Shown one piece after another: positions 1 to 8,993 of a stretch of DNA of 64,000 nucleotides. Each line of letters starts with the position of its first letter. Position 1 is the first letter of the stretch. The notes under the pieces were generated by a model, which saw nothing but the letters and a program-made list of their open reading frames with translations, did not search any database and had not been told where the DNA came from. The position numbers were made by a program, and so were the translations under genes. Source of the DNA: Methyloversatilis thermotolerans (GTDB lineage Bacteria; Pseudomonadota; Gammaproteobacteria; Burkholderiales; Rhodocyclaceae); contig NZ_KB889967.1 of NCBI RefSeq assembly GCF_000372885.1, positions 2,414,655 to 2,478,654 of the forward strand, given 5' to 3'.

Positions 1-371
1 CACCGGGCCTGGTGAAGCGGCCGGGCGAACGCATTCAACTGTCCAGCCAGGGCGATGTACGCATCGTGCAGCGTGACGGACAAGGTTCGGAAATCGATGT
101 GGTGACCGCATCGGCCGTCGCCTATGGCATCTGGTCACATGGCGCGAATGGCCGCGGCGCGACCACCCACCTGGGCACGCTGCGCGCGGACGACGGCAGC
201 GACAATATCGACGAGAAGGGCAACAGTTCGCAGGCCGGCAGCGACCCGGTCCTGCGCGCGCGGGAAGAAGGTGCCGCGGGCAGCGCCGGCGGCGAATACG
301 ACGACATCGTGCTGTGGGAATCCCGCTACATCCTGTTCGGACGCATGATGCAGGCGGGGCAACTGCCTTGA
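1..371 (+). CDS. C-terminal part of a pseudopilin-like protein (5' truncated by window edge)
   Basis: The reading frame is already open at the left edge and ends with TGA at 369-371, so only the last ~120 residues are visible. The visible part is hydrophilic. It contains a segment of the form ...AYGIWSHGANGRG..., and it ends in a tail ...YDDIVLWESRYILFGRMMQAGQLP-like, split here by acidic and Gly/Ala-rich stretches. A 'SHG-NG' segment followed by a terminal 'DDIV-W-S---LF-RM--AG-LP' tail is typical of type IV pilin-like or pseudopilin proteins with an N-terminal methylation motif. That N-terminus lies outside the window, so the call rests on the C-terminus alone. A bidirectional hairpin terminator follows 30 bp after the stop. 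Confidence 0.5.
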   Translation, partial: PGLVKRPGERIQLSSQGDVRIVQRDGQGSEIDVVTASAVAYGIWSHGANGRGATTHLGTLRADDGSDNIDEKGNSSQAGSDPVLRAREEGAAGSAGGEYDDIVLWESRYILFGRMMQAGQLP

Positions 372-400
372 TCTTAGCCGGTCGCGCGGACGTGGACGAA

Positions 401-426
401 AAACGGGCGCCCGAAGGCGCCCGTTT
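401..426. terminator. Bidirectional rho-independent terminator
   Basis: A perfect 11-bp inverted repeat (AAACGGGCGCC / GGCGCCCGTTT) surrounds a CGAA tetraloop, with T-runs on both strands. It separates the rightward pseudopilin-like gene from the leftward porin gene, so it can serve both. Confidence 0.85.
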
Positions 427-453
427 CAACACGACTTTCTGATCGGAAACCGA

Positions 454-1647
454 TTAGAAGGTGTGAGCGATACCCAGGTTGAAGCCGGAATCGCCGTAGG
501 CGCCGCCCGAACCGGTGGTAACGTCAGCGCGACGATTTCCAGCGGTGGTGAGAGCGCATGACATCGAACGATCATTGCTCAAACGAGCGTACGTCGCATA
601 CATCATGGTGCGCTTCGAGAACGTATATTCACCGCCGAACGCCCACTTGTCGCAGTCACCAGCGCCAGCGCGCTTGTCTTCGGCGCTCACGTAGCTAGCC
701 TTCAGAGCGATATTGGCAGTGACCGGAGCCGTAACACCGATCAGCCAACCATCGCTGTTGGACACAGCCTTCGACGCGGAATCGTCACCTTCAACGTTTT
801 CGTAGTATGCGGACAGCTTTGCGACGCCGAAATCGTAGCTTGCACCAACAACCCACAGATCGAACTCGAGATCGTTGCCGCTGTTGGCACGCTTGATCTG
901 AAGGTTTTCGTAGTCGAGGGTCAGGCTGATCGGGCCATTGTTGTAGAGCGCGGCGATCGCGTACAGCGGGGTATCACCGGTTTCGATATCTTGACCAACA
1001 GCAGCAGCCACGGCACTCGAGGTTGTAACGACACCGGTGGATGCATTGCGGCTGGCTCCATCGAATCCGCGACCTTCTTCACCCAGCAGCGAGGTGGTGT
1101 AAGCCGCCAGGAATTTCAAGCCAGGAGCCAGTTCCGGCGTGATATACACGATTGCGTTGTCAGCACGGTCGGCCTGCCCAAGGTTCGACGTTGCGCCGAA
1201 AACGGAAGCGGCATTACCCACCGTCTGGTTCTTGAACGGATCGTACTGGCCAACGAAGGAGTAGCGCGCGCCATCAACGCGGCCACCGAGCACGGTACCA
1301 AATGCACCTTCCAAGCCAACCCAGGAATGACGGTTGGAATTGAAAGTCGCGTTTGTGTCGCCGGCGAAGCCCATTTCGATTTCGAAGATTGCCTTCAGAC
1401 CATTACCGAGGTCTTCCTTGCCACGAAAACCGAGACGGTTGCCACCTGCGATACCATCTTCCATTTCGTTCAGGCGTCCGGTACGGCCACCGCGCTCATC
1501 AGTTGCACCGTTTGTGCCATCGGTGCCTCCGCGCGACACAAAACCGTAGTCGATACGACCATAGATGGTCACGTTGGACGATTCGGCCATGACGGCGGCC
1601 GGGGCGAGCGCTGCGGCGATGGCAGCGGCAAGCAGTTTCTTGGACAT
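454..1647 (-). CDS. Gram-negative porin, OmpC/PhoE-like general diffusion porin
   Basis: A 397-residue outer-membrane porin. The N-terminus MSKKLLAAAIAAAL...AVMA is a classic Sec signal peptide, with cleavage expected after 'VMA' and the mature chain starting ESSNVTIYGRIDYGF. This is the usual first strand of betaproteobacterial trimeric porins. The body alternates amphipathic beta strands and Gly/Asn/Asp-rich loops. It ends in a C-terminal aromatic residue (...GIAHTF), the signal recognised by the BAM assembly machinery. The start at 1647 is chosen because GAGGAGA lies just upstream; the longer frame to 1728 adds an implausible N-terminus. Two cysteines (in DCDKW and SMSCAL) may form a loop disulfide. 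It is likely monocistronic: terminator downstream, ~500-bp leader region upstream. Substrate cannot be told from sequence. Confidence 0.93.
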   Translation of the reverse strand: MSKKLLAAAIAAALAPAAVMAESSNVTIYGRIDYGFVSRGGTDGTNGATDERGGRTGRLNEMEDGIAGGNRLGFRGKEDLGNGLKAIFEIEMGFAGDTNATFNSNRHSWVGLEGAFGTVLGGRVDGARYSFVGQYDPFKNQTVGNAASVFGATSNLGQADRADNAIVYITPELAPGLKFLAAYTTSLLGEEGRGFDGASRNASTGVVTTSSAVAAAVGQDIETGDTPLYAIAALYNNGPISLTLDYENLQIKRANSGNDLEFDLWVVGASYDFGVAKLSAYYENVEGDDSASKAVSNSDGWLIGVTAPVTANIALKASYVSAEDKRAGAGDCDKWAFGGEYTFSKRTMMYATYARLSNDRSMSCALTTAGNRRADVTTGSGGAYGDSGFNLGIAHTF

Positions 1648-1723
1648 TACGCAATTCTCCTCTTGCGATGATAGTGGGTGCCCGGGTCGTATTGAGCCGT
1701 GAGGCTTGAGGATTGCCGGGCTA

Positions 1724-1750
1724 CACACCTTCGGAGCTTCAGAAGGTGTG
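1724..1750. repeat. Inverted repeat in the porin 5' region
   Basis: A perfect 9-bp inverted repeat CACACCTTC / GAAGGTGTG with a 9-nt spacer lies 77-103 bp upstream of the porin start. CCGG on both outer sides could extend it. It could be a 5'-UTR hairpin affecting porin mRNA stability or an operator. It has no T-run, so it is not an obvious terminator. Confidence 0.4.
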
Positions 1751-1941
1751 CCGGACTGTACCGAAGCACCAAACGCAGCGGCAAGCCATGCGTCAAATTA
1801 CGTAGGTCCTTGTGGTCGCCTCTTGTGGCTTTTGCGCAACACGCGACAAATCCGCGGGCTTTGTGTCGGACAGATGACAGCGCCAGGCCCTGAACGGGCC
1901 GTCCCGCATCGCAGGTCATGGTGCACCGCATGATGCCGCCA

Positions 1942-2016
1942 TCAGGCAGCCGCGCCTGCAAGTGCCCAGCCCAGCATCGCAATGACGCGAACCACCTGCT
2001 CCACGTCGTTCTTCAT
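1942..2016 (-). CDS. Possible 24-residue small ORF, hydrophobic C-terminus
   Basis: In the ~500-bp gap between porin and catalase, a short frame reads MKNDVEQVVRVIAMLGWALA followed by GAAA and TGA. It is preceded by GGTGAGGAG, with 6 nt between the GGAG core and the ATG, a convincing ribosome-binding site. The product would be a tiny amphipathic/hydrophobic peptide. I do not recognise it. The rest of the gap shows only the 5'-UTR inverted repeat of the porin and the katA terminator. Confidence 0.25.
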   Translation of the reverse strand: MKNDVEQVVRVIAMLGWALAGAAA

Positions 2017-2097
2017 CCCGGACTCCTCACCCATCATCGGATGGTTTCTGCCGCATCCACGAACCGGATTCCGTAACGCTTCGATCCGTGGCAAACC

Positions 2098-2131
2098 GGC
2101 GCACGGCCCGCTCTTTCCGCAGCCGTGCGCC
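2098..2131 (-). terminator. Hairpin downstream of katA
   Basis: A perfect 10-bp inverted repeat GGCGCACGGC / GCCGTGCGCC with a 14-nt loop sits 23 bp past the catalase stop. There is no clear U-run, so it may act as an mRNA 3'-end stabiliser or a weak terminator. Confidence 0.55.
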
Positions 2132-2153
2132 GGACCTCATCCTGATATCGCGA

Positions 2154-3596
2154 TCAGATGTCGATGCCCAGCCGGGCGGCGACCGCACGCCCGTACTCCG
2201 CATCGGCCCTGGCGAAATGCGCGATCTGCCGGCGCTGTATCGCATCGGGCACCCCCTGCATCGCCTCCGCGATGTTGGCGGCGAGGCGCTCGCGCTGCCC
2301 GGCATCCATCAGGCGGTACAGGGCGCCGGCCTGCGAGTAATCGTCGTTGCCGGCGCGATGGTCGTAGCGGTCCACATCGCCGGCCGCGGGCAGCGGCGGT
2401 TCGCGATAACGCTCGGCCTGTACCGGGCCACCGAAGGAATTGGGCTCGTAGTAGGCATCGCCACGATCCGGAATGGCCGCCAGCATCGCGCCATCGGCGT
2501 GATAGTGGTGCACCGGGCATTTCGGCGCATTGACCGGCAGCGACTCATAGTGCGTGCCGATCCGGTAGCGGTGGGCATCGGCGTAGGCGAATATCCGCCC
2601 CTGCAGCATCCGGTCCGGCGAAAAGCCTATGCCCGGCACGATGTTGGACGGCGAGAACGACGCCTGCTCGACTTCGGCGAAGTAGTGCCGCGGGTTGCGG
2701 TTCAGTTCGAGCACGCCCACCTCGATCAGCGGAAATTCGGCATGCGGCCACACCTTGGTCAGGTCGAACGGGTTGTACGCGGTGTGCCGGGCCTCCTGCT
2801 CGGTCATCACCTGCACGCACACCTTCCAGCGCGGGAAATCTCGCGCCTCGATCGCCTGGTAAAGATCGCGCTGCGCACTTTCACGGTCGCGCGCGATCAC
2901 CGCGTTGCTTTCTTCATTGGTCCAGGTCCGTATGCCCTGCATGGACTTGAAATGAAACTTCACCCAGTGACGCACCCCCTCGGCATTGATGAAGGAATAG
3001 GTGTGCGAACCGTATCCGTTCATGAAGCGATAGCCCTGCGGCAGGCCCCGGTCCGAAAACAGGATGGTGATCTGATGGAGCGACTCGGGCGACAGTGACC
3101 AGAAATCCCACATCGCGGTCGGACTGCGCAGATTGCTTGCCGGATGGCGCTTCTGGGTGCGGATGAAATCCGGAAACTTGAGCGGGTCGCGGATGAAGAA
3201 TACCGGCGTGTTGTTGCCCACCAGATCCCAGTTGCCTTCGTCGGTATAGAACTTCACCGCGAAGCCGCGCACGTCGCGCTCGGCGTCGGCCGCGCCGCGC
3301 TCGCCGGCCACCGTCGAGAAGCGGAGGAACACCTCGGTCTGCTTGCCGACCCGGGCGAATACGCTGGCGCGGGTATAGCGCGTGATGTCCTGCGTGACGG
3401 TGAAGCTGCCGTAGGCACCCGACCCCTTGGCGTGCACCACCCGCTCCGGGATGCGTTCGCGGTTCTGGTGGGCCAGTTTCTCGATGAGCGGGTAGTCCTG
3501 GAGCAGCAGCGGACCGCGCTCACCAGCGGTGATGGAATTCTGGTTGTCGGCGACCGGTGCGCCGGCAGTCGTGGTCATGACCGGACAGTTCTTCAT
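2154..3596 (-). CDS. katA: Monofunctional heme catalase (small-subunit clade)
   Basis: A 480-residue catalase converting hydrogen peroxide to water and oxygen. Conserved elements appear in order. The distal heme pocket is in [12 protein letters not shown] (His). The distal Asn region is in [16 protein letters not shown]. Conserved [10 protein letters not shown] and [10 protein letters not shown] segments follow. The proximal heme Tyr is in [14 protein letters not shown]. Length matches the small-subunit, NADPH-binding clade (about 480-500). It has no signal peptide, so it is cytoplasmic. The start MKNCPVMTT at 3596 has AAGGAGA six nt upstream; the ORF extension to 3644 is not needed. It stands alone, with an AT-rich promoter region upstream that carries repeated GATCGTTTTT motifs (see separate entry), fitting oxidative-stress control. 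Confidence 0.95.
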   Translation of the reverse strand: MKNCPVMTTTAGAPVADNQNSITAGERGPLLLQDYPLIEKLAHQNRERIPERVVHAKGSGAYGSFTVTQDITRYTRASVFARVGKQTEVFLRFSTVAGERGAADAERDVRGFAVKFYTDEGNWDLVGNNTPVFFIRDPLKFPDFIRTQKRHPASNLRSPTAMWDFWSLSPESLHQITILFSDRGLPQGYRFMNGYGSHTYSFINAEGVRHWVKFHFKSMQGIRTWTNEESNAVIARDRESAQRDLYQAIEARDFPRWKVCVQVMTEQEARHTAYNPFDLTKVWPHAEFPLIEVGVLELNRNPRHYFAEVEQASFSPSNIVPGIGFSPDRMLQGRIFAYADAHRYRIGTHYESLPVNAPKCPVHHYHADGAMLAAIPDRGDAYYEPNSFGGPVQAERYREPPLPAAGDVDRYDHRAGNDDYSQAGALYRLMDAGQRERLAANIAEAMQGVPDAIQRRQIAHFARADAEYGRAVAARLGIDI

Positions 3597-3659
3597 TGCG
3601 CTCTCCTTGCGATGTGGGGACCCGGCAGATCGGGGTGGAGCCATTACATCAAGCGCAAG

Positions 3660-3712
3660 AAAAACGATCCAACAAATAAATTAAAGAATATTGATTGATA
3701 AAAACGATCTAT
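3660..3712 (-). promoter_or_regulatory. AT-rich katA promoter with repeated motif, OxyR-like
   Basis: This is the most AT-rich stretch in the left arm. On the katA coding strand, GATCGTTTTT occurs twice, exactly 40 bp apart (3709-3700 and 3669-3660). The distal copy sits in ATAGATCGTTTTTATCAAT, which loosely resembles an OxyR site (ATAG-N7-TAT-like spacing). OxyR control of catalase is established for many proteobacteria; assignment here is inference. Confidence 0.35.
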
Positions 3713-3723
3713 AGCCGTCCAAA

Positions 3724-3752
3724 AAACCCGGGCGTGCCCGCTGCCCGGGTTT
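3724..3752 (-). terminator. Rho-independent terminator of folE
   Basis: A perfect 10-bp inverted repeat AAACCCGGGC / GCCCGGGTTT with a 9-nt loop. On the minus strand it is followed by a run of six T (3726-3721). It lies just past the folE stop. Confidence 0.85.
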
Positions 3753-3773
3753 CTGTCGCGTGCGCCGCCCGCC

Positions 3774-4385
3774 TCAGACGCCGCAGCTCGCGCTGCCGCC
3801 GGAGCGGCCGATCAGGTCAAAGAACTCCCGGCGGGTACGCGCATCCTCGCGGAAAGCACCCAGCATGCGGCTGGTCACCATGGCTACACCGGGTTTGTGC
3901 ACGCCGCGCGTGGTCATGCATTCGTGTGCAGCCTCGATCACCACGGCGACGCCGCGCGGCTGCAGCACTTCATACAGTGCATCGGCCACCTGGACCGTCA
4001 TCTTTTCCTGGATCTGCAAGCGCTTGGCGAACACTTCGACCAGGCGGGCAAGCTTGGAAATGCCCACCACGCGCTTGTTGGGCAGATAGGCCACATGCGC
4101 GGTACCGATGATGGGCACCATATGGTGTTCGCAATGACTTTCGAAACGGATGCCGGTCAGCGCGATCACCTCGTCGTAGCCCTCGACTTCCTCGAAGGTG
4201 CGCGACAGCACCTCGCGCGGATCGACCGAATATCCGGCAAAGAACTCTTCATAGGCCTTGACCACGCGCTTGGGAGTATCCAGCAGGCCTTCGCGCGCCG
4301 GATCGTCTCCGGTCCAGCGGATCAGCGTACGTACGGCCGCTTCGGCCTCTGCGCGGGTAGGACGCGTGTTATCGGATGTGCTCAT
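3774..4385 (-). CDS. folE: GTP cyclohydrolase I (type IA, zinc-dependent)
   Basis: A 203-residue enzyme that converts GTP to 7,8-dihydroneopterin triphosphate, the first step of tetrahydrofolate synthesis. The zinc-binding and catalytic signature [11 protein letters not shown] is intact (Cys and His ligands), as is the second-cysteine segment [16 protein letters not shown]. The [21 protein letters not shown] helix is also typical. The start MSTSDNTRP at 4385 is preceded by AGGAAG three nt upstream; the frame could run to 4448 but would add a non-conserved Arg-rich extension. A terminator follows. It is divergent from the degP-like gene across a ~340-bp gap. Confidence 0.95.
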   Translation of the reverse strand: MSTSDNTRPTRAEAEAAVRTLIRWTGDDPAREGLLDTPKRVVKAYEEFFAGYSVDPREVLSRTFEEVEGYDEVIALTGIRFESHCEHHMVPIIGTAHVAYLPNKRVVGISKLARLVEVFAKRLQIQEKMTVQVADALYEVLQPRGVAVVIEAAHECMTTRGVHKPGVAMVTSRMLGAFREDARTRREFFDLIGRSGGSASCGV

Positions 4386-4722
4386 GATCTTCCTGTCGTT
4401 ATATCGGGTGCCACGCTCGGACAATCGCCCCGCAACCGGGCCCCGCAACTTTCACGATGATTCGGCGAACCGTCCATGGTGACGGCTCAAGGGCGGGTTT
4501 TCAAGTGCGGGCAGGAAGGCTGACCCGCAACACACTGCAATGCATGTGACTCTTGATATGGGCGATTTGCTCCCCAGATTGAACGCCATGTTGCGCGGGT
4601 CCGTCGCTTTGTTTCCGGATGCAAGGTCCCGGAACGCGCGTTTGATGCGTGCGCTCCATGGTTGCGCTACAAGTCGCGCCGACACCGTCAGGCGTGCCCT
4701 TCATCAGGAGAGGACATAAAAG
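4386..4722. other. Divergent intergenic region between folE and degP-like gene
   Basis: 337 bp without a convincing gene; short frames on the minus strand look like shadows. It must hold both promoters. A GGAAC element near 4630 faintly recalls the -35 element of an extracytoplasmic-stress sigma factor upstream of the protease, but no matching -10 is visible. Confidence 0.3.
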
Positions 4723-6207
4723 ATGAAAGCCCATCTGTCTCGTCAGACCATGATTCTTGCGCTGGCCGCAGCCTTCGGGCTGGGCGCAGCGGCGGCCTCG
4801 CTCGAGTGGTTGCGTCCGGTCGAGGCCGCCGCCCCGGCCAGACCGGTCACCCAGCTCGCTCAAGCAGCAAGCGCAGCCGCGCCATCTTCCACACCGCTGG
4901 TCGGAGGATTGCCGGACTTCAGCGCACTGGTCGAGCAGACCTCGCCTTCCGTCGTGAATATCAGCGTCGTGGGCAAGCCTTCCCGCATGGCGATGAATCC
5001 GAACGACCCCATGTTCGAATTCTTCCGCCGCTTCGGCATTCCCGTCCCGCAGAATCCGCAGCGCGGTGGAGAGACACCGGCACCCCGCGGCATCGGATCC
5101 GGATTCGTCATCAGCCAGGACGGCTACATTCTGACCAACGCTCACGTGGTGGCGGACGCGGCGGATGTTACGGTCAAGTTCACCGACAAGCGCGAATACA
5201 AGGCCAAGGTGATAGGCAGCGACAAGAGAACCGATGTGGCGCTGATCAAGATCGATGCACGGAATCTGCCTGCCGTTAAGCTGGGCAACCCGGAAAACAC
5301 CCGCGTGGGCGAATGGGTTGCCGCCATCGGCGCGCCCTTCGGTTTCGAGAACACCGTCACTGCGGGCATCGTAAGCGCGAAGTCGCGCGCCCTGCCCGAT
5401 GAATCGCTGGTGCCTTTCATCCAGACCGATGTGGCCATCAATCCGGGCAACTCGGGGGGACCGCTGTTCAACCTGAACGGCGAGGTGATCGGCATCAACT
5501 CGCAGATCTATTCGCGTACCGGCGGCTTCATGGGCCTGTCATTCGCGATTCCGATCGACGTCGCGATGCGGGTCGCCGATCAGATCAAGCAGTACGGACG
5601 TGCCAGGCACGCCAGACTTGGCGTGAGCATACAGCCGGTCACCCGCGATCTGGCCGACAGTTTCGGCATGGATCGGGCGCGCGGCGCGCTGGTCGCCAAT
5701 GTCGAACAGGGCGGACCGGCGGACAAGGCCGGGCTGCAGGCGGGCGACGTCATTCTGTCGGTCGATGGGCGCGATGTGGTCGATTCCTTCGATCTGCCCA
5801 AGGTGATCGGCAATCTGCCCCCGGGCAAAGCCATCCGCCTCAAGGTATGGCGTCAGGGCAACGAACGGGATCTGACCGCGACGCTGGGTGAACAGAATGA
5901 TGCGGAACAGGTTGCCGAAGCCGGGAACAACGGGCCGGTGCGCGACCGTATCGGCCTCGCCGTCCGGCCGCTGACCGGCGCGGAATCCCAGCAGCTTGGC
6001 GTCAGCCGCGGCCTGGTGGTGGCGGATGCGAGTGGCGCAGCGGCTCAGGCCGGCATACAGCAAGGAGACGCCATCCTGGCCGTGAATGGACAGCCGGTCG
6101 GAAGCGCCGAGGAACTGTCGCGGCTGATCGAAAAGGCCAAGGGACGCGTCGCGCTGCTGGTCCAGCGCGGCGACAACCGCCTGTTCGTGCCGATACGCAT
6201 CAACTGA
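4723..6207 (+). CDS. Periplasmic serine protease DegP/DegQ/MucD-like (HtrA family)
   Basis: A 494-residue Do-type protease/chaperone for envelope quality control. The N-terminus has a positively charged start and a hydrophobic run (residues ~9-26), i.e. a signal peptide or anchor. A trypsin-like domain follows with the triad H141 (TNAHVV), D171 (RTDVALIK) and S244 (NPGNSGGP). Two PDZ domains come next (about 290-385 and 400-490), each with a GLQAGD/GIQQGD-type carboxylate-binding loop. A LoopA-like FRRFGIP segment lies near residue 104-110. The start ATG at 4723 is downstream of AGGAGAGGA. The two-PDZ layout matches DegP, DegQ and MucD, which I cannot separate by eye. It is monocistronic with a strong terminator. 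Confidence 0.93.
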   Translation: MKAHLSRQTMILALAAAFGLGAAAASLEWLRPVEAAAPARPVTQLAQAASAAAPSSTPLVGGLPDFSALVEQTSPSVVNISVVGKPSRMAMNPNDPMFEFFRRFGIPVPQNPQRGGETPAPRGIGSGFVISQDGYILTNAHVVADAADVTVKFTDKREYKAKVIGSDKRTDVALIKIDARNLPAVKLGNPENTRVGEWVAAIGAPFGFENTVTAGIVSAKSRALPDESLVPFIQTDVAINPGNSGGPLFNLNGEVIGINSQIYSRTGGFMGLSFAIPIDVAMRVADQIKQYGRARHARLGVSIQPVTRDLADSFGMDRARGALVANVEQGGPADKAGLQAGDVILSVDGRDVVDSFDLPKVIGNLPPGKAIRLKVWRQGNERDLTATLGEQNDAEQVAEAGNNGPVRDRIGLAVRPLTGAESQQLGVSRGLVVADASGAAAQAGIQQGDAILAVNGQPVGSAEELSRLIEKAKGRVALLVQRGDNRLFVPIRIN

Positions 6208-6215
6208 CGGCAATG

Positions 6216-6241
6216 CCGCGCGCCGGCTTGCCGGCGCGCGG
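6216..6241. terminator. Bidirectional terminator between degP-like gene and ribD
   Basis: A perfect 11-bp GC stem CCGCGCGCCGG / CCGGCGCGCGG with a CTTG loop, followed by TTT on the plus strand. It lies between convergent genes. Confidence 0.75.
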
Positions 6242-6248
6242 TTTCATG

Positions 6249-7349
6249 TCATGCGTCGCAGCGAGCGGCAACGCGCGCAAGCATCCGGATGTCGCTGCCC
6301 ACCTTGCGCATGTCGCGCACATCGATGCGAAGCTTCCGATCCAGCGTGTCGAACGGCCCCAGGTTGAACAGGCCCATGCCACGACCCAGCAGCGCCGGTG
6401 CGAAATACATCAGCACCTCGTCCACGCAACCTTCACGCAGCAGGGATCCATTGAGCTTGTGGCCGGCTTCGACATGGATCTCGTTCAGTCCGCGCGCGGC
6501 CAGGGCGCGGAACATCGCCGGCAGATCCACCTTGCCCGCTTCATTGGGCAGCACCATCAGTTCCGCTCCGGCCTCCCGCAGGCGTCGCGCCTGTTCGGCA
6601 TCGTCACCGGCACACACCACAAGCAAGGGCGCACGCTCGATATCCTGGAACAGCCTGGCACCGACCGGCAGTTGCAACCTCGCATCCACGATGATGCGCA
6701 GCGGCTGGCGCGGGGTGTCGACCTCGCGCACGGTCATCGCCGGATCATCGGCCAGCACCGTGCCGATGCCTGACAGCACGGCGCAGGCGCGGGCGCGCCA
6801 GCGATGCCCATCGCGCCGTGCCTGAGGGCCGGTGATCCACTGGCTCACGCCATTGTCGAGCGCGGTCACGCCATCCAGTGACGACGCGGTCTTCAGCCGC
6901 ACCCAGGGCAGGCCGCGCGTCATGCGCGACACGAACCCGATATTCAGTTCGCGGGCATCCGCTTCAAGCACGCCGCAATCGGTGGCAATTCCGGCGGCCG
7001 CGAGACGGTCAAGACCGCGGCCGGATACCAGCGGATTCGGGTCGCGCATGGCCGCCACCACGCGCGACACGCCAGCCGCCAGCAGCGCGTCGGCGCAAGG
7101 CGGTGTGCGCCCGTGGTGGCTGCACGGCTCCAGCGTGACATAGGCGGTGGCACCTCGCGCCGCCTCACCGGCCGCGCGCAATGCATGGACCTCGGCGTGG
7201 GGCTCTCCCGCCCTCTCATGCCAGCCTTCGCCGACGATGTGGCCGTCCCGCACCAGCACGCAGCCCACGCGCGGGTTGGGCGTCGTGGTCCACAGGCCGC
7301 GCGCCGCCAGTCGCAGCGCGCGGGCCATGAAATGCGCGTCGTGCTCCAT
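6249..7349 (-). CDS. ribD: Bifunctional riboflavin biosynthesis deaminase/reductase
   Basis: A 366-residue enzyme for two successive steps of riboflavin synthesis: deamination of the pyrimidine intermediate, then NADPH-dependent reduction of its ribose. The N-terminal deaminase domain carries the zinc site H51-A-E53 and P75-C76...P84-C85 (LEPCSHHGRTPPC). The C-terminal reductase domain (about 146-366) starts LPWVRLKTASSLDG and contains ITGPQAR. Length equals the usual ~367. The ATG abuts the nrdR stop (TGAATG), so the two are translationally coupled. This nrdR-ribD arrangement is common in proteobacteria. Confidence 0.96.
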   Translation of the reverse strand: MEHDAHFMARALRLAARGLWTTTPNPRVGCVLVRDGHIVGEGWHERAGEPHAEVHALRAAGEAARGATAYVTLEPCSHHGRTPPCADALLAAGVSRVVAAMRDPNPLVSGRGLDRLAAAGIATDCGVLEADARELNIGFVSRMTRGLPWVRLKTASSLDGVTALDNGVSQWITGPQARRDGHRWRARACAVLSGIGTVLADDPAMTVREVDTPRQPLRIIVDARLQLPVGARLFQDIERAPLLVVCAGDDAEQARRLREAGAELMVLPNEAGKVDLPAMFRALAARGLNEIHVEAGHKLNGSLLREGCVDEVLMYFAPALLGRGMGLFNLGPFDTLDRKLRIDVRDMRKVGSDIRMLARVAARCDA

Positions 7350-7826
7350 TCAGCCGGCAGCCTTGCGCGACGCGCGCGGCTTGGTGACTTCGCGCACGAC
7401 TTCGGAAAACTCGTCCACGTCCTCGAAATTTCGATAGACGCTCGCAAAGCGGATATAGCCGATCTTGTCCAGCTTCTTGAGCTCGCGCATGACCAGTTCG
7501 CCCAGACGGTCGGTGGCCAGTTCCCGGACGCCCATGGTGAGCAGGCGCTCCTCGATGCGATCCATCGCCATGTCCACAGCCTCGGTGGTGACCGGGCGCT
7601 TGCGCAGCGCCAGCATCATGCTGGCGCGCAGCTTGTCGCGATCGTAATCCGCGCGACGGCCGTCCTTCTTGACGATCTGCGGCATCTTCAACTCGACCCG
7701 CTCATAGGTCGTGAAGCGCTTGTCGCACTGTGCACAGCGGCGACGACGGCGGATGATGTCGCCATCCTCGCTTTCGCGCGTTTCGACCACCTGGGTATCG
7801 GGTGAGCTGCAGAACGGGCACTTCAT
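7350..7826 (-). CDS. nrdR: Transcriptional repressor NrdR
   Basis: A 158-residue repressor of ribonucleotide reductase genes. It has an N-terminal zinc ribbon with C3-x2-C6 and C31-x2-C34. The Arg-rich linker RRRRR precedes the second pair. An ATP-cone nucleotide-sensing domain follows (about 47-140: [18 protein letters not shown]). Length and domain order match the family exactly. It is the first gene of a two-gene operon with ribD (stop and start adjacent). In this family, NrdR senses dATP/ATP and binds NrdR boxes at nrd promoters; no such box or nrd gene is in the window. Confidence 0.96.
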   Translation of the reverse strand: MKCPFCSSPDTQVVETRESEDGDIIRRRRRCAQCDKRFTTYERVELKMPQIVKKDGRRADYDRDKLRASMMLALRKRPVTTEAVDMAMDRIEERLLTMGVRELATDRLGELVMRELKKLDKIGYIRFASVYRNFEDVDEFSEVVREVTKPRASRKAAG

Positions 7827-7906
7827 GTCATCGCTCCGGGCAGGGACGGCGCGAATCTTACGCCCGGATGCGGCCGTGCGCCGAAATTCGGGCGCACGGC
7901 CCGGAA

Positions 7907-8776
7907 TCAGGCGACTTCGCTGGCTTCGATGAGCTTCTGATAGACGAAGGCGGTCAGCGCAAGCCGGTCACTTTCGGGCACCTCGGAGAACTCAAGCCCG
8001 TGATTGACCATGGATGCCGCGCCATTCGCCTCCTGTGCCGGTTGCACCGAACGTATCAGCGCACGCACCGACACGAACTGGTCGATGTCATCGAACTTGA
8101 GCCGGAACTTGAGCTGGATCTCGTCCCCTTGTGCCCCCAGCGCATCGCGGCACGAGAACAGCGCACCGCCTTTGCTGATGTCGATCAGCGAACCGGCATG
8201 CGTGGCGCCATACATGTCGGTCAGCGAGGCAATCAGGCGGATCGACGCACGCTGCGCCCGCCTCACCTTCATGCCGCGCACTTTGGGCGGATAGGTCAGA
8301 TGCAGGTAGGGGAATGGTGTGCTGGACATCTTGAGCACGGTGGCCGGAAACGCATATACGCTCTTGCCGGAGAAAAAACGCACGACGTAGGCGGTGCCCG
8401 GCTTCACCAGCACGTAGCCCTCGCCGACCGTAGGTGCGCTCACCATCACGCTGCGGCCGGTTGCATGGCCGAGCAGCCGCACCGTATGTCGTTGACCGGC
8501 TTCAGCCGCCGGTTGCAACTGCACCGCGTCGCCGATCTGCATGCGGATGCGTTCCAGATCGAGCAGTATGCCGTCGCGATCGGGCACGGCATCGGCGGCA
8601 TGGCTCGGGCTGTTGGCAGCGGGCTCGCGATAGAGCCCGCGGGCGCTCAGCGCATCCACCTGCTCCACGGTCTGCAGGATGACGCCTGCGGGAAGCAGCA
8701 GTTGCTTCCCGCTGTCGAACAGCGGGAAGGGCAGCGGTTTGCCGAGCTGTACGTCGGTCTTGCGGACGGGAATCAT
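7907..8776 (-). CDS. PilZ-domain protein, YcgR-like flagellar brake
   Basis: A 289-residue protein with two parts. The N-terminal region (about 80-165) resembles the YcgR N-domain (GDAVQLQP...[21 protein letters not shown]). The C-terminal PilZ domain (about 170-285) carries the c-di-GMP-binding elements RRAQR near residue 173 and DISKGGALF, matching RxxxR and D/NxSxxG. Cyclic-di-GMP binding is therefore expected. YcgR proteins slow flagellar rotation, but no flagellar genes are here. The N-terminal 70 residues ([12 protein letters not shown]...) include a '[16 protein letters not shown]' stretch seen in some betaproteobacterial c-di-GMP proteins. A diguanylate cyclase is also encoded in this window. 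Confidence 0.85.
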   Translation of the reverse strand: MIPVRKTDVQLGKPLPFPLFDSGKQLLLPAGVILQTVEQVDALSARGLYREPAANSPSHAADAVPDRDGILLDLERIRMQIGDAVQLQPAAEAGQRHTVRLLGHATGRSVMVSAPTVGEGYVLVKPGTAYVVRFFSGKSVYAFPATVLKMSSTPFPYLHLTYPPKVRGMKVRRAQRASIRLIASLTDMYGATHAGSLIDISKGGALFSCRDALGAQGDEIQLKFRLKFDDIDQFVSVRALIRSVQPAQEANGAASMVNHGLEFSEVPESDRLALTAFVYQKLIEASEVA

Positions 8777-8957
8777 GATCTGCGATCACCGTAATGGATC
8801 AAACAGACAAGGGCCGCAGCGGCTGCATGCCACGGGAACGGGCGGTTCAATGCTCGCACCATCGTCGTTCGCCGGGGAAACTTGATGGCCTTGTCGCCAG
8901 GAACACGAAATTCTGCACACTTGCCGGAACCCTGTGCGACGGCCGGGCCCGGAAAAA

Positions 8958-8986
8958 GGCGCAGCCGCGCCTGCGGCGGCTGCGCC
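8958..8986 (-). terminator. Rho-independent terminator of the Rieske/PQQ dehydrogenase operon
   Basis: A perfect 11-bp inverted repeat GGCGCAGCCGC / GCGGCTGCGCC with a 7-nt loop. On the minus strand it is followed by TTTTT. It begins 8 bp past the dehydrogenase stop. Confidence 0.85.
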
Positions 8987-8993
8987 CTCATGC

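Noticed and set aside
4630-4722. Sigma-E promoter for the degP-like gene
   Set aside because: Only a GGAAC-like -35 is visible. No suitable -10 lies at the right distance, so it was not listed as a promoter.
4501-5145. Minus-strand ORF upstream of and inside the degP-like gene
   Set aside because: It overlaps the signal peptide and protease domain of a well-supported gene and has no domain or ribosome site.
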